Assembly: GCA_903923345.1 (NCBI GenBank)
Contig: CAIXXI010000409.1
Span: forward strand, 1 to 7,123
Direction of reading: 5' to 3'
Origin: an uncultured Burkholderiales bacterium
Lineage (GTDB): Bacteria > Pseudomonadota > Gammaproteobacteria > Burkholderiales > Burkholderiaceae_E
Length of the DNA stretch: 7,123 bases
The notes beneath the pieces are model-generated. The model was not told the origin of the DNA, made no database searches, and saw nothing but the letters and a program-made list of their open reading frames with translations. Made by a program: the position numbers and the translations under genes. Positions 1 through 6,581 of the stretch are shown in pieces. The number at the start of each line of letters is the position of its first letter. Position 1 is the stretch's first letter.

Positions 1-1353
1 CATGCCGATCTGCACCCGGCTGGCGAATTCGCGGGCCGAATCCCCGTCACGGGTAAACAGGCAGCAGCCGTTGCCGAACTCATGGCCATTGACCAGTGCC
101 AGCGCGTCCTCGAAGCTCGCAACCCGGGTAACCCCGAGCACCGGCCCGAAGATCTCCTCGCGATAGATCGACATCGACGGCGAGACCCGGTCGAACAGGC
201 AGCCACCCAGGAAAAAGCCGTTCTCACGGCCCGGCACCTTCAGACCGCGACCATCGACCACCAGGCTCGCCCCTTCGGCCACCCCGGCATCGACATAGCC
301 CTTGACCTTCTCGAAGTGCTGCCGGGTCACCAGCGGGCCCATTTCGGCGCTCGGGTCGGTGCCATCAGCCACCTTGATGGTCTTGACCCGCTCAGCCAGG
401 CGCGCGATCAGCGTGTCGGCCGTGGTGTCGCCCACCGCAACCGCCACCGACACCGCCATGCAGCGTTCGCCGGCCGAGCCATAGGCCGCGCCGATGATGG
501 CATCGACCACCTGTTCCATGTCGGCGTCCGGCATCACCACCAGGTGATTCTTGGCACCGCCCAGCGCCTGCACCCGCTTGCCATTGCGACTGGCGGTTTC
601 GTGGATGTACTGGGCGATCGGGGTCGATCCGACAAAACTCACTGCAGCAATCTGCGGATGGGCCAGCAGCGCGTCGACCGCGACCTTATCGCCATTGACC
701 ACGCTGAACACGCCATCAGGCAAGCCGGCTTCCTTGAGCAGACGGGCGATAAACAGACCGGCCGACGGATCACGCTCGGAGGGCTTCAGGATGAAGCAGT
801 TGCCGCAGGCCAGCGCGACCGGGAACATCCACATCGGAACCATTGCCGGGAAGTTGAACGGCGTGATGCCGGCCACCACGCCCAGCGGCTGCCGAACCGA
901 CCAGGCATCGATCCCGGTTCCGACCTGCTCGGTGTACTCGCCCTTCAGCAGGCTGGGAATGCCACACGCGAACTCGACCACCTCCATGCCACGCGTCACT
1001 TCACCGAGCGCGTCAGACAGCACCTTGCCGTGCTCGGCGGTGATGATCGCTGCCAGCTCGCCGGCATGGCGATCCAGCAGTTCCTTAAACTTGAACATGA
1101 CCCGAGCGCGACGCAGCGGAGGCGTGGCCGCCCAGGCAGGGAAGGCGGCTGCAGCCGACCGGACCGCCTGATCGACGGTCGCGACTTCGGCCAGCGCCAC
1201 CTTGCGCGCCACCGCGCCGGTGGCCGGATTGAAGACATCGACCTGGCGTTCAGCCGCAACCGGGGCGCGAACGGCCCCGTCGATCCAGTGTCCGATCGAC
1301 CCGGCGCCCAGCCAGGTTGACGCCGAGAAAGCCTGAGATTCGGTACTGCCCAT
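1..1353 (-). CDS. mmsA: Methylmalonate-semialdehyde dehydrogenase (CoA-acylating), 3' end cut by window edge
   Basis: Translating the minus strand from the ATG at 1353-1351 gives 451 residues with no stop. Full-length relatives have about 500, so about 50 C-terminal residues are missing. It is an aldehyde dehydrogenase of the MmsA/IolA type. The substrate-binding stretch ITPFNFPAMVP (residues 163-173) carries the oxyanion-hole Asn167. A Rossmann VGST lies at 241-244. The family signature LGGAKNH is at 264-270, with Ala263 where ordinary aldehyde dehydrogenases have the general-base Glu, as known for this CoA-dependent group. GSAGERC places the catalytic Cys at 298, and EEIFGPV (399-405) is the cofactor loop. 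The family converts methylmalonate or malonate semialdehyde, CoA and NAD+ to propionyl-CoA or acetyl-CoA, CO2 and NADH in valine, inositol, thymine and beta-alanine catabolism, in the cytoplasm. GGAG sits five bases before the ATG, supporting this start. It diverges from the IclR gene, its likely regulator. The family call is very secure; the in vivo pathway is inferred. Confidence 0.95.
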   Translation of the reverse strand, partial: MGSTESQAFSASTWLGAGSIGHWIDGAVRAPVAAERQVDVFNPATGAVARKVALAEVATVDQAVRSAAAAFPAWAATPPLRRARVMFKFKELLDRHAGELAAIITAEHGKVLSDALGEVTRGMEVVEFACGIPSLLKGEYTEQVGTGIDAWSVRQPLGVVAGITPFNFPAMVPMWMFPVALACGNCFILKPSERDPSAGLFIARLLKEAGLPDGVFSVVNGDKVAVDALLAHPQIAAVSFVGSTPIAQYIHETASRNGKRVQALGGAKNHLVVMPDADMEQVVDAIIGAAYGSAGERCMAVSVAVAVGDTTADTLIARLAERVKTIKVADGTDPSAEMGPLVTRQHFEKVKGYVDAGVAEGASLVVDGRGLKVPGRENGFFLGGCLFDRVSPSMSIYREEIFGPVLGVTRVASFEDALALVNGHEFGNGCCLFTRDGDSAREFASRVQIGM

Positions 1354-1363
1354 GGCGACTCCG

Positions 1364-1390
1364 TTGTTCAATGGGTTGAATGATTGTTCA
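1364..1390. promoter_or_regulatory. Candidate IclR-family operator: overlapping palindromes and direct repeats
   Basis: A perfect inverted repeat TTCAA-TGGG-TTGAA occupies 1367-1380. The heptamer TTGTTCA occurs at 1364-1370 and again at 1384-1390, exactly 20 bases apart (about two helical turns). A second, imperfect dyad (TGAA six bases from TTCA, 1377-1390) shares the central half-site. The cluster covers about +7 to +33 of the predicted mmsA transcript, a place where a bound protein could block initiation or elongation. The IclR gene starts 51 bases away. IclR proteins bind short palindromes as dimers or pairs of dimers, which suits these overlapping half-sites. The repeats are seen directly; the binding protein is inferred. 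Confidence 0.45.
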
Positions 1391-1402
1391 GGATATGGGA
1401 CG

Positions 1403-1431
1403 ATTGTCCGCAGTCGCCCTTCCACTGTCAA
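1403..1431 (-). promoter_or_regulatory. Predicted sigma-70-type promoter of mmsA
   Basis: On the minus strand a perfect -35 hexamer TTGACA (1431-1426) is followed, after exactly 17 bases, by GACAAT (1408-1403), which matches four of six positions of the -10 consensus including the key A at position 2 and T at position 6. Transcription should start near 1396, leaving an untranslated leader of about 43 bases before the mmsA ATG. This is a match by eye to the consensus, with no experimental support. Confidence 0.6.
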
Positions 1432-1441
1432 TGAAGACCCC

Positions 1442-2248
1442 GTGATCCCGCTCGTCACTCCTCCAAAACCCGAACGCCTGGTCCCGGCCGTCGAACGGGC
1501 GGCGCGGGTCATGGACGCCCTGGCCTCGTCGCGGCAGCCCCTGACGCTCGCCGAGATCTCAAAGCGCCTCACACTGCCCCGCAGCAGCGTCCATGGCCTG
1601 CTCGCCACGCTGGTGGCACTCGAGCTCGCGCGCCGCCATGACGATGCCTCATTCACCATCGGCCCCAAAGCACTCCAGTGGGCCGGCGCCTATGGCCGTC
1701 AAAGCGATGTCCTGCGAGCCTTCGAGCTGCATGCTGACCGCATCGCAGCACTGGACACCGAGACCGTGATGCTGGCCGTCCTGGAGGGCCCGGACGTCGT
1801 CTACCTGGCCTGCCGACAGGGCAGCCGGGCACTGGCGGTCAATTTCAGGGTCGGCGGCCGATTTCCAGCCCCCTGCACCTCATCGGGCAAAGCCATGCTG
1901 GCCTGCCTGTCCGACCGGGTGCTGCGTGAGCGGCTCGGCCAGGCCCCCCTGCCCCGATTGACCCGACATGGCATCGGCAGCGCAGCCGTGTTGCTGCGCC
2001 AGTTGCAAAGCGTGCGCCGGCAAGGATTTGCCATCGACGACGAAGAAACCGCCGAAGGCATGCAATGCTTTGGGGCCGCCATTCATGATGCCAGCGCAGG
2101 CGACGCCAACGCGGCGGTCGCCGTCAGTGTGATCAAGGCCGGACTGAGCGCTGCACGGCGCGAAGAACTGATCGCGGGCATCCAGGCCTTGGCCAGCACG
2201 ATTTCGATCGAACTGGGCGCACCCACCCCTGACTCTCAGCCGAGCTGA
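1442..2248 (+). CDS. IclR-family transcriptional regulator
   Basis: This is a 268-residue protein if started at the GTG at 1442. The N-terminal winged helix-turn-helix spans about residues 14-72, with the helix-turn-helix at about 35-66 (LTLAEISKRL then PRSSVHGLLATL). The effector-binding domain follows. It shows FRVGGRFPAPCTSSGKAMLA (136-155), which holds the conserved C-T-S-S-G-K-A core, and a DDEETAEGMQC segment (199-209) typical of IclR C-terminal domains. IclR proteins sense small organic acids or related catabolites and usually control adjacent catabolic genes and themselves. Divergence from mmsA and a 34-base gap to the downstream amidohydrolase suggest it controls both. An in-frame ATG at 1352 would add 30 non-conserved residues, overlap the mmsA start and run through the promoter region, so I prefer the GTG, although it has only a weak AAGA ribosome-binding match. 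The family is secure; the effector is unknown. Confidence 0.9.
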   Translation: MIPLVTPPKPERLVPAVERAARVMDALASSRQPLTLAEISKRLTLPRSSVHGLLATLVALELARRHDDASFTIGPKALQWAGAYGRQSDVLRAFELHADRIAALDTETVMLAVLEGPDVVYLACRQGSRALAVNFRVGGRFPAPCTSSGKAMLACLSDRVLRERLGQAPLPRLTRHGIGSAAVLLRQLQSVRRQGFAIDDEETAEGMQCFGAAIHDASAGDANAAVAVSVIKAGLSAARREELIAGIQALASTISIELGAPTPDSQPS

Positions 2249-2282
2249 CGCTCACCCCTGAACCAGACCCACCTCAGAACCC

Positions 2283-3530
2283 ATGAACGCACCCTTGTCG
2301 CACCCCGCCCTCACCACCTCCTCCGAGCGACTCTGGTCGTCCCTGATGGAACTGGCCCGCATCGGCGCCACTCCTTTGGGTGGCATCTGCAGACTGGCAC
2401 TCACGCCGCTGGACTCACAGGCGCGCAACACCGTCACCGGATGGCTGCAGGAAGCCGGCTGTGAGGTCCGATGCGACTCGATCGGCAACATTTACGCCAT
2501 CCGCCCGGGCACCGACCCGAACGCGCTGCCAGTGGCAACCGGCAGTCACATCGACTCGCAGCCAAGCGGTGGCCGATTCGACGGCCAGTACGGCGTGCTC
2601 GCCGGGCTCGAAGTGATCCGCAGCCTCAATGACGCCGGCGTCAAGACCCGCCGCCCGATCGCAGTCGCGATCTGGACCAACGAAGAAGGCACACGGTTTC
2701 AGCCAGTCATGATGGGATCGGGCGTGTACGCCGGCGCATTCAGCGCAGAACACTGCCATGCCCAGACCGACGCCGATGGCGTCAGCGTCGGCGACGCACT
2801 GCGCTCGATTGGCGCGCTGGGCATCGACGCAGCCCCCGAATTCGATGCGTACTTCGAGGCCCACATCGAACAGGGCCCGGTGCTGGAGAACGAGCGCAAA
2901 GTCATCGGCGTGGTCGAGTCGGCGCTCGGTCAGCGCTGGTTCGACGTGGTGATCCAGGGCCAGGACGCCCACGCCGGGCCCACACCGATCGAACTGCGCC
3001 GCGATGCACTGCTCGCCGCCTCGCACCTGACGGTCGCGGTGCGTGACATCGCAACCCGCCACCCGGACTACGCCCGCGCCACCGTCGGACGCCTGATCGC
3101 ATCGCCCAATTCGCGCAACGTCATTCCCGGCAAGGTCGAGATGAGCATCGACCTGCGCAATGCCCGGGCCGAAACGCTCGACGCCATGACTGCGGCCGTG
3201 CACGCGGCGGTGCAGCGCATCGAACAGGAACAGGGCGTGTCGATCAGCCTGCAGCAGACCGCCCACTTTCCGCCCTGCGCCTTCGATGCCTCCATGCGCC
3301 AGTCGATCGAATCCAGCGCAGCCGCATTCAACTATCCACAGATGCAACTGGCGAGCGGCGCAGGCCACGATGCGGTGTATGTGGCACGACGCTGCCCAAC
3401 CGCGATGATCTTCGTACCCTGCGAACGCGGCATCAGCCACAACGAAATCGAAAACGCCGACCCGGCCCACCTGCATGCCGGGGCCAACGTGCTGCTGCAC
3501 GCCATGCTCGCCCGCGCCCAACGCCCGTGA
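2283..3530 (+). CDS. Zn-dependent M20 amidohydrolase (N-carbamoyl-amino-acid hydrolase / beta-ureidopropionase type)
   Basis: The 415-residue length is normal for the hydantoinase/carbamoylase family. The bimetal site is complete by motif: GSHIDS (His89), GRFDGQYG (Asp100), TNEEGTRF (catalytic Glu134 and metal-binding Glu135), EAHIEQGP (His194) and ISHNEIE (His386). The lid/dimerisation domain lies at about 212-330, with GQDAHAGPTP (His230), SRNVIPG (277-283) and DLRNAR (290-295), which hold the Asn and Arg that bind the substrate carboxylate. These enzymes hydrolyse N-carbamoyl groups to the free amine, CO2 and ammonia. GQRWFDV and AHAGPTP resemble carbamoylases more than allantoate amidohydrolases, as I recall them. 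With MmsA opposite, beta-ureidopropionase (N-carbamoyl-beta-alanine or N-carbamoyl-beta-aminoisobutyrate) is my favoured role. N-carbamoyl-L-amino acid hydrolase and allantoate or ureidoglycine hydrolase remain possible. The ATG has no clear Shine-Dalgarno sequence, so expression may depend on coupling to the IclR gene. The stop overlaps the permease start. Confidence 0.9.
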   Translation: MNAPLSHPALTTSSERLWSSLMELARIGATPLGGICRLALTPLDSQARNTVTGWLQEAGCEVRCDSIGNIYAIRPGTDPNALPVATGSHIDSQPSGGRFDGQYGVLAGLEVIRSLNDAGVKTRRPIAVAIWTNEEGTRFQPVMMGSGVYAGAFSAEHCHAQTDADGVSVGDALRSIGALGIDAAPEFDAYFEAHIEQGPVLENERKVIGVVESALGQRWFDVVIQGQDAHAGPTPIELRRDALLAASHLTVAVRDIATRHPDYARATVGRLIASPNSRNVIPGKVEMSIDLRNARAETLDAMTAAVHAAVQRIEQEQGVSISLQQTAHFPPCAFDASMRQSIESSAAAFNYPQMQLASGAGHDAVYVARRCPTAMIFVPCERGISHNEIENADPAHLHAGANVLLHAMLARAQRP

Positions 3531-4318
3531 CCCTGGACCTGCCCGCGCCCCTGGCCGATGCCCTGGGCGTCGCCCTCGGCCAGCCCGCCAGCCTGGGCCC
3601 GCTTGCGATGGTCGCCGCCGCGTTCATCGCAGGCGGTCTGGTCAAGGGATTGCTTGGCGTGGGTCTGCCGCTGGTGATCGTGCCGCTGCTGGCCCTGATC
3701 ATTCCGAGCCCGAAGGCGATCGCCCTGATGGGCATGCCGATCCTGCTCTCGAACCTGTGGCAGGCACTCGACGGGGGCCACATCCGATATGCCATGCGCC
3801 GCTTTGTGTGGCTTCTGGTGCCGATGGTGGTGGCCACCGCCCTCACCGTGCGGATGACACTGGGCTTGCCGGTGTCAACGCTCAACATCATGGTGGCCTG
3901 CGCGGTGCTGCTGGCGGTCGTCCTGCTCGCTTGGCAACCGGCCAGCGCCATTGCGCCGGCCCATGAGCCGCGCTGGAATTTCATCGTCGGCCTGCTCTCG
4001 GGCGCATTGGGCGGCGTCTCGTCGATGATGGGGCCACTGATCATCAGCTACCTGGTCGCCCTGCGTTTGCCGCGCGAACAATTCATCGGGTCGATCAGTG
4101 TCATCTATCTGGCCGGCGCCCTGCCCCTGTTTATTTCGATGGTCGCACTCGGCATCCTCGGCTGGCCTGAGGCGATCCTCTCGACCCTGTCGCTGGCACC
4201 GATGTTCATCGGCATGTCCGCAGGCAAGCGACTGCGCAGCCACGTGAGCGAAGCCGCGTTTCGCAAGCTGCTGCTGGGCTTTCTCACGCTGGTTGGGGTG
4301 ATGCTGCTGGTGAAGTAG
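3527..4318 (+). CDS. TauE/SafE-family membrane permease
   Basis: A 263-residue hydrophobic protein. Predicted membrane segments by eye lie at about 24-40, 44-60, 65-81, 93-111, 118-136, 151-177 (possibly a hairpin), 186-207, 215-231 and 246-262, giving the eight to nine expected of the family. The two-repeat architecture is visible: the first half has AGGLVKGLLGVG (35-46) and the second has GLLSGALGGVSSMMG (155-169), the glycine-rich re-entrant motifs of TauE/SafE proteins. The family moves small anions such as sulfite, sulfoacetate and other organic acids across the inner membrane; substrate cannot be read from sequence. The GTG start at 3527 overlaps the hydrolase stop as GTGA, indicating translational coupling, so it probably carries a substrate or product of that pathway. 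The next candidate start, the ATG at 3608, would lose part of the first membrane segment. Confidence 0.85.
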   Translation: MTLDLPAPLADALGVALGQPASLGPLAMVAAAFIAGGLVKGLLGVGLPLVIVPLLALIIPSPKAIALMGMPILLSNLWQALDGGHIRYAMRRFVWLLVPMVVATALTVRMTLGLPVSTLNIMVACAVLLAVVLLAWQPASAIAPAHEPRWNFIVGLLSGALGGVSSMMGPLIISYLVALRLPREQFIGSISVIYLAGALPLFISMVALGILGWPEAILSTLSLAPMFIGMSAGKRLRSHVSEAAFRKLLLGFLTLVGVMLLVK

Positions 4319-4334
4319 CCGGCACGCCAGCGCC

Positions 4335-4340
4335 TACAAT
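4335..4340 (+). promoter_or_regulatory. Candidate -10 element giving a leaderless pdxA-like transcript
   Basis: TACAAT matches five of six positions of the -10 consensus and ends seven bases before the ATG at 4348, so initiation would fall at or next to the A of the start codon. The 29-base gap after the permease gene has no Shine-Dalgarno sequence, which fits leaderless translation. No convincing -35 lies 16-18 bases upstream (the region is the end of the permease gene). If correct, the PdxA/aldolase genes form a separate transcription unit from the upstream operon. Confidence 0.45.
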
Positions 4341-4347
4341 CGGCCCC

Positions 4348-5376
4348 ATGCCTGACCCCAACCCGATGATTCTGGCCGTCACGATGGGCGATGCCTGCGG
4401 CATCGGCCCGGAAATCGTGCTCAAAGCCTGCATGGCCTGCGCAGCCCAGCCCCACCCAGCCCGCTTGCTGGTCTATGGTGATCCTGGCCTGCTGCAACGC
4501 CAGGCAGACGCACTCGCGCTGCCTGTCCAGATCACCACCCTCACCGATCCTTCGGAACTGGCCACGATGAACACATCGGCGCCATCACGCCTGCAGATTC
4601 CGGTCATCGCCTGCAGCGACTTGCCGCTGGATCTGCCGATCGGACAGGTCGATGCCCGCGCCGGTCATGCGGCCCACGCAGCCATCGTGCGGGCCAGCCA
4701 CGATGCGATCGCCGGGCATGTGGCCGCTGTCGTCACCGCGCCGATCCACAAGGAAGCCCTGCATGCCGCCGGCGTGCAACACCCCGGCCACACCGAGATC
4801 CTTGCCGAACTCGCGGGCGTGCGCGACGTACGGATGATGCTGGCCAACGATGAACTGCGCACGATCCTGGTCACCATCCATGTGTCGCTGCGCGAGGCCA
4901 TCGAAGGCATCACCTACCCGGCGGTGCTCGAGACGCTGCTGATCGCGCACGACGGCCTCAAGCGACTGGGCATTGCTGCGCCGCGCATCGCGGTTGCAGG
5001 GCTCAACCCCCATGCCGGCGAAGGCGGTCTGATGGGGCGCGAAGAAATCGAGATCATCGCACCGGCGATCGCGGCCGCTCGTGCGCAAGGCATCGACGCC
5101 AGCGGCCCTTGGCCGGGCGACACCATCTTCATGCGGGCCCGTGGCTTTCGCGAGTTCGACCTGGTCGTGGCGATGTATCACGATCAGGGCCTGATCCCTG
5201 TGAAATACCTCGGCCTCGACCAAGGGGTGAACGTCACCGTGGGCCTGCCCTTCGTGCGCACCAGCGTCGACCACGGCACTGCGTTCGACATTGCCGGTCG
5301 CGGCATTGCCGATCACCGCAGCCTGCTCGCCGCCATCGAGATGGCCATCCAGGTCGCCCGACCCATCCCCTCCTGA
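4348..5376 (+). CDS. PdxA-family NAD-dependent dehydrogenase (4-hydroxythreonine-4-phosphate dehydrogenase or PdxA2-like paralogue)
   Basis: The 342 residues compare with about 329 in E. coli PdxA. The three metal-binding histidines are present: VTIHVSLRE (His178), LNPHAGEGG (His222) and AMYHDQG (His278), aligning with E. coli His166, His211 and His266. The substrate-phosphate contact pair in PGHTE (His148, Thr149), APIHK (131-135) and NVTVGLPFVRTSVDHGTA (295-312) are also conserved. PdxA oxidises 4-phosphohydroxy-L-threonine with NAD+; the product decarboxylates to 3-amino-2-oxopropyl phosphate for pyridoxal phosphate synthesis in the cytoplasm. Relatives (PdxA2, TphB) act instead on four-carbon sugar-acid phosphates or aromatic dihydrodiols. 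The gene is not next to surA or ksgA, the usual partners of biosynthetic pdxA, but nine bases before a threonine aldolase, so it may be a catabolic paralogue. The N-terminal signature reads GDACGIGPE instead of GDPAGIGPE. The family is certain, the substrate is not, so I leave the symbol blank. Confidence 0.9.
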   Translation: MPDPNPMILAVTMGDACGIGPEIVLKACMACAAQPHPARLLVYGDPGLLQRQADALALPVQITTLTDPSELATMNTSAPSRLQIPVIACSDLPLDLPIGQVDARAGHAAHAAIVRASHDAIAGHVAAVVTAPIHKEALHAAGVQHPGHTEILAELAGVRDVRMMLANDELRTILVTIHVSLREAIEGITYPAVLETLLIAHDGLKRLGIAAPRIAVAGLNPHAGEGGLMGREEIEIIAPAIAAARAQGIDASGPWPGDTIFMRARGFREFDLVVAMYHDQGLIPVKYLGLDQGVNVTVGLPFVRTSVDHGTAFDIAGRGIADHRSLLAAIEMAIQVARPIPS

Positions 5377-5385
5377 GCCCATCCG

Positions 5386-6513
5386 ATGACCGACTTTCGA
5401 AGCGACACCGTGACCCGCCCCACAGCCGCCATGCGCGACGCCATGGCGCGCGCTGAAGTCGGCGACGATGTCTTCGGCGACGACCCGACCATCAACCAGC
5501 TGCAGGCGCAGGCCGCTCAGCTGCTGGGCTTCGAAGACGCCCTGTTTGCGACCTCGGGCACTCAGACCAACCTGCTCGGGCTGCTGGCGCACTGCGAACG
5601 CGGCGAAGAGGCCATCGTCGGCCAGCAATGGCACACCTACAAATGGGAAGCCGGCGGCATGGCCGTGCTCGGATCGATCCAGCCCCAGCCGCTGGAAAAC
5701 GAAGCCGACGGCACGATTGCGCTGTCAGCCATTGAAGCGGCCATCAAGCCGGATGACTCCCATTTCGCGATCACCCGCCTCGTGGTCATGGAAAACACCA
5801 CCGGCGGCAAGGTGCTGCCGATGGACTACCTGCGCGAGGTGCGGGCACTTGCCACCCGGCGCGGGCTGGCCACGCACCTGGACGGCGCGCGCCTGTTCAA
5901 TGCCGCGATCGAAGTGGGCGCACGGCGCACGGCGGGGCGCCTCGAAGGCGATCGTCACGGCTTAACGACGACGACTGACCCGCGTGCCGTGGCCCGCGAG
6001 ATCTGCGCGCAGTTCGACAGCGTCTCGGTGTGCCTGTCCAAGGGCCTGGGCGCACCCGTCGGCTCGCTGTTGCTCGGCTCCAGGCCGCTGATCACGCGGG
6101 CGCGGCGCTGGCGCAAGATGCTCGGTGGCGGCATGCGTCAGGCCGGCATCCTCGCTGCCGGCGGCCTGCATGCCCTGGACCATCACATCGATCGACTCGC
6201 CGACGATCACGCACTCGCGCAGCAACTGTCCGATGGCCTCAACCGTGTCGCGCAGACCCATGCCCGCCCCGGCGAAGGCCTTCACGCCGACACGCCGCAG
6301 ACCAACATCGTGTTCGTGCGAATCGATGACGCAATCGCCACCGACTTTGCCGCCCACCTGCTGACCCACGGCGTGCGAAGCACTGGCAGTGTCGGACGTT
6401 ATGGTTCCGGGCTGGTGCAGCGCTGGGTGACGCATCTGGATGTCGGGCCTGCCGAAGTCGAACGCGCATTGCAGGTGGTCCAGGGCTTCTTCGAGACCCG
6501 TTCGAAGAATTGA
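5386..6513 (+). CDS. ltaE: Low-specificity L-threonine aldolase
   Basis: A PLP-dependent fold-type I enzyme of 375 residues against 333 in E. coli LtaE. The N-terminus FRSDTVTRPTAAM and VGDDVFGDDPTIN match the family closely. The active site is complete: His83 in the QWHTYKWEAGG segment stacks on the cofactor, HLDGAR (164-169) gives Asp166 and Arg169, and CLSKGLGAPVGS places the PLP-binding Lys at 219. RWRKMLGGGMRQAGILAA (241-258) and WVTHLDV (347-353) are also diagnostic. It reversibly cleaves L-threonine and L-allo-threonine to glycine and acetaldehyde, and accepts other beta-hydroxy amino acids, including 4-hydroxythreonine (giving glycolaldehyde). Much of the extra length is about 22 residues between 179 and 203, absent from the E. 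coli enzyme, containing the only TTA codon I found in the window. It starts nine bases after the PdxA-like gene, probably co-transcribed; no strong Shine-Dalgarno sequence is visible. Confidence 0.95.
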   Translation: MTDFRSDTVTRPTAAMRDAMARAEVGDDVFGDDPTINQLQAQAAQLLGFEDALFATSGTQTNLLGLLAHCERGEEAIVGQQWHTYKWEAGGMAVLGSIQPQPLENEADGTIALSAIEAAIKPDDSHFAITRLVVMENTTGGKVLPMDYLREVRALATRRGLATHLDGARLFNAAIEVGARRTAGRLEGDRHGLTTTTDPRAVAREICAQFDSVSVCLSKGLGAPVGSLLLGSRPLITRARRWRKMLGGGMRQAGILAAGGLHALDHHIDRLADDHALAQQLSDGLNRVAQTHARPGEGLHADTPQTNIVFVRIDDAIATDFAAHLLTHGVRSTGSVGRYGSGLVQRWVTHLDVGPAEVERALQVVQGFFETRSKN

Positions 6514-6581
6514 CGCTGATCAAATCCTCGAGCGCCGGGCAGGTGAGGATGAGCCAGGGTCAACGAACAGGGGTCGGTGTC

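Noticed and set aside
82..1320. 412-codon open frame on the plus strand
   Set aside because: It is antisense to mmsA, whose minus-strand product has all family motifs. The plus-strand translation is low-complexity, His/Arg/Asp-rich and resembles no family; it is a by-product of G/C-biased third positions.
1352..1441. ATG at 1352 as the start of the IclR regulator
   Set aside because: The 30 extra residues are not IclR-like, would overlap the mmsA start codon, and would be encoded by the divergent promoter and operator region.
2415..3521. 368-codon open frame on the minus strand
   Set aside because: Antisense to the M20 amidohydrolase, with no recognisable domain. Same codon-bias artefact.
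4585..5634. 349-codon open frame on the minus strand
   Set aside because: It lies antisense to the PdxA-like gene and runs into the aldolase gene. No domain is recognisable and the composition is typical of a shadow frame.
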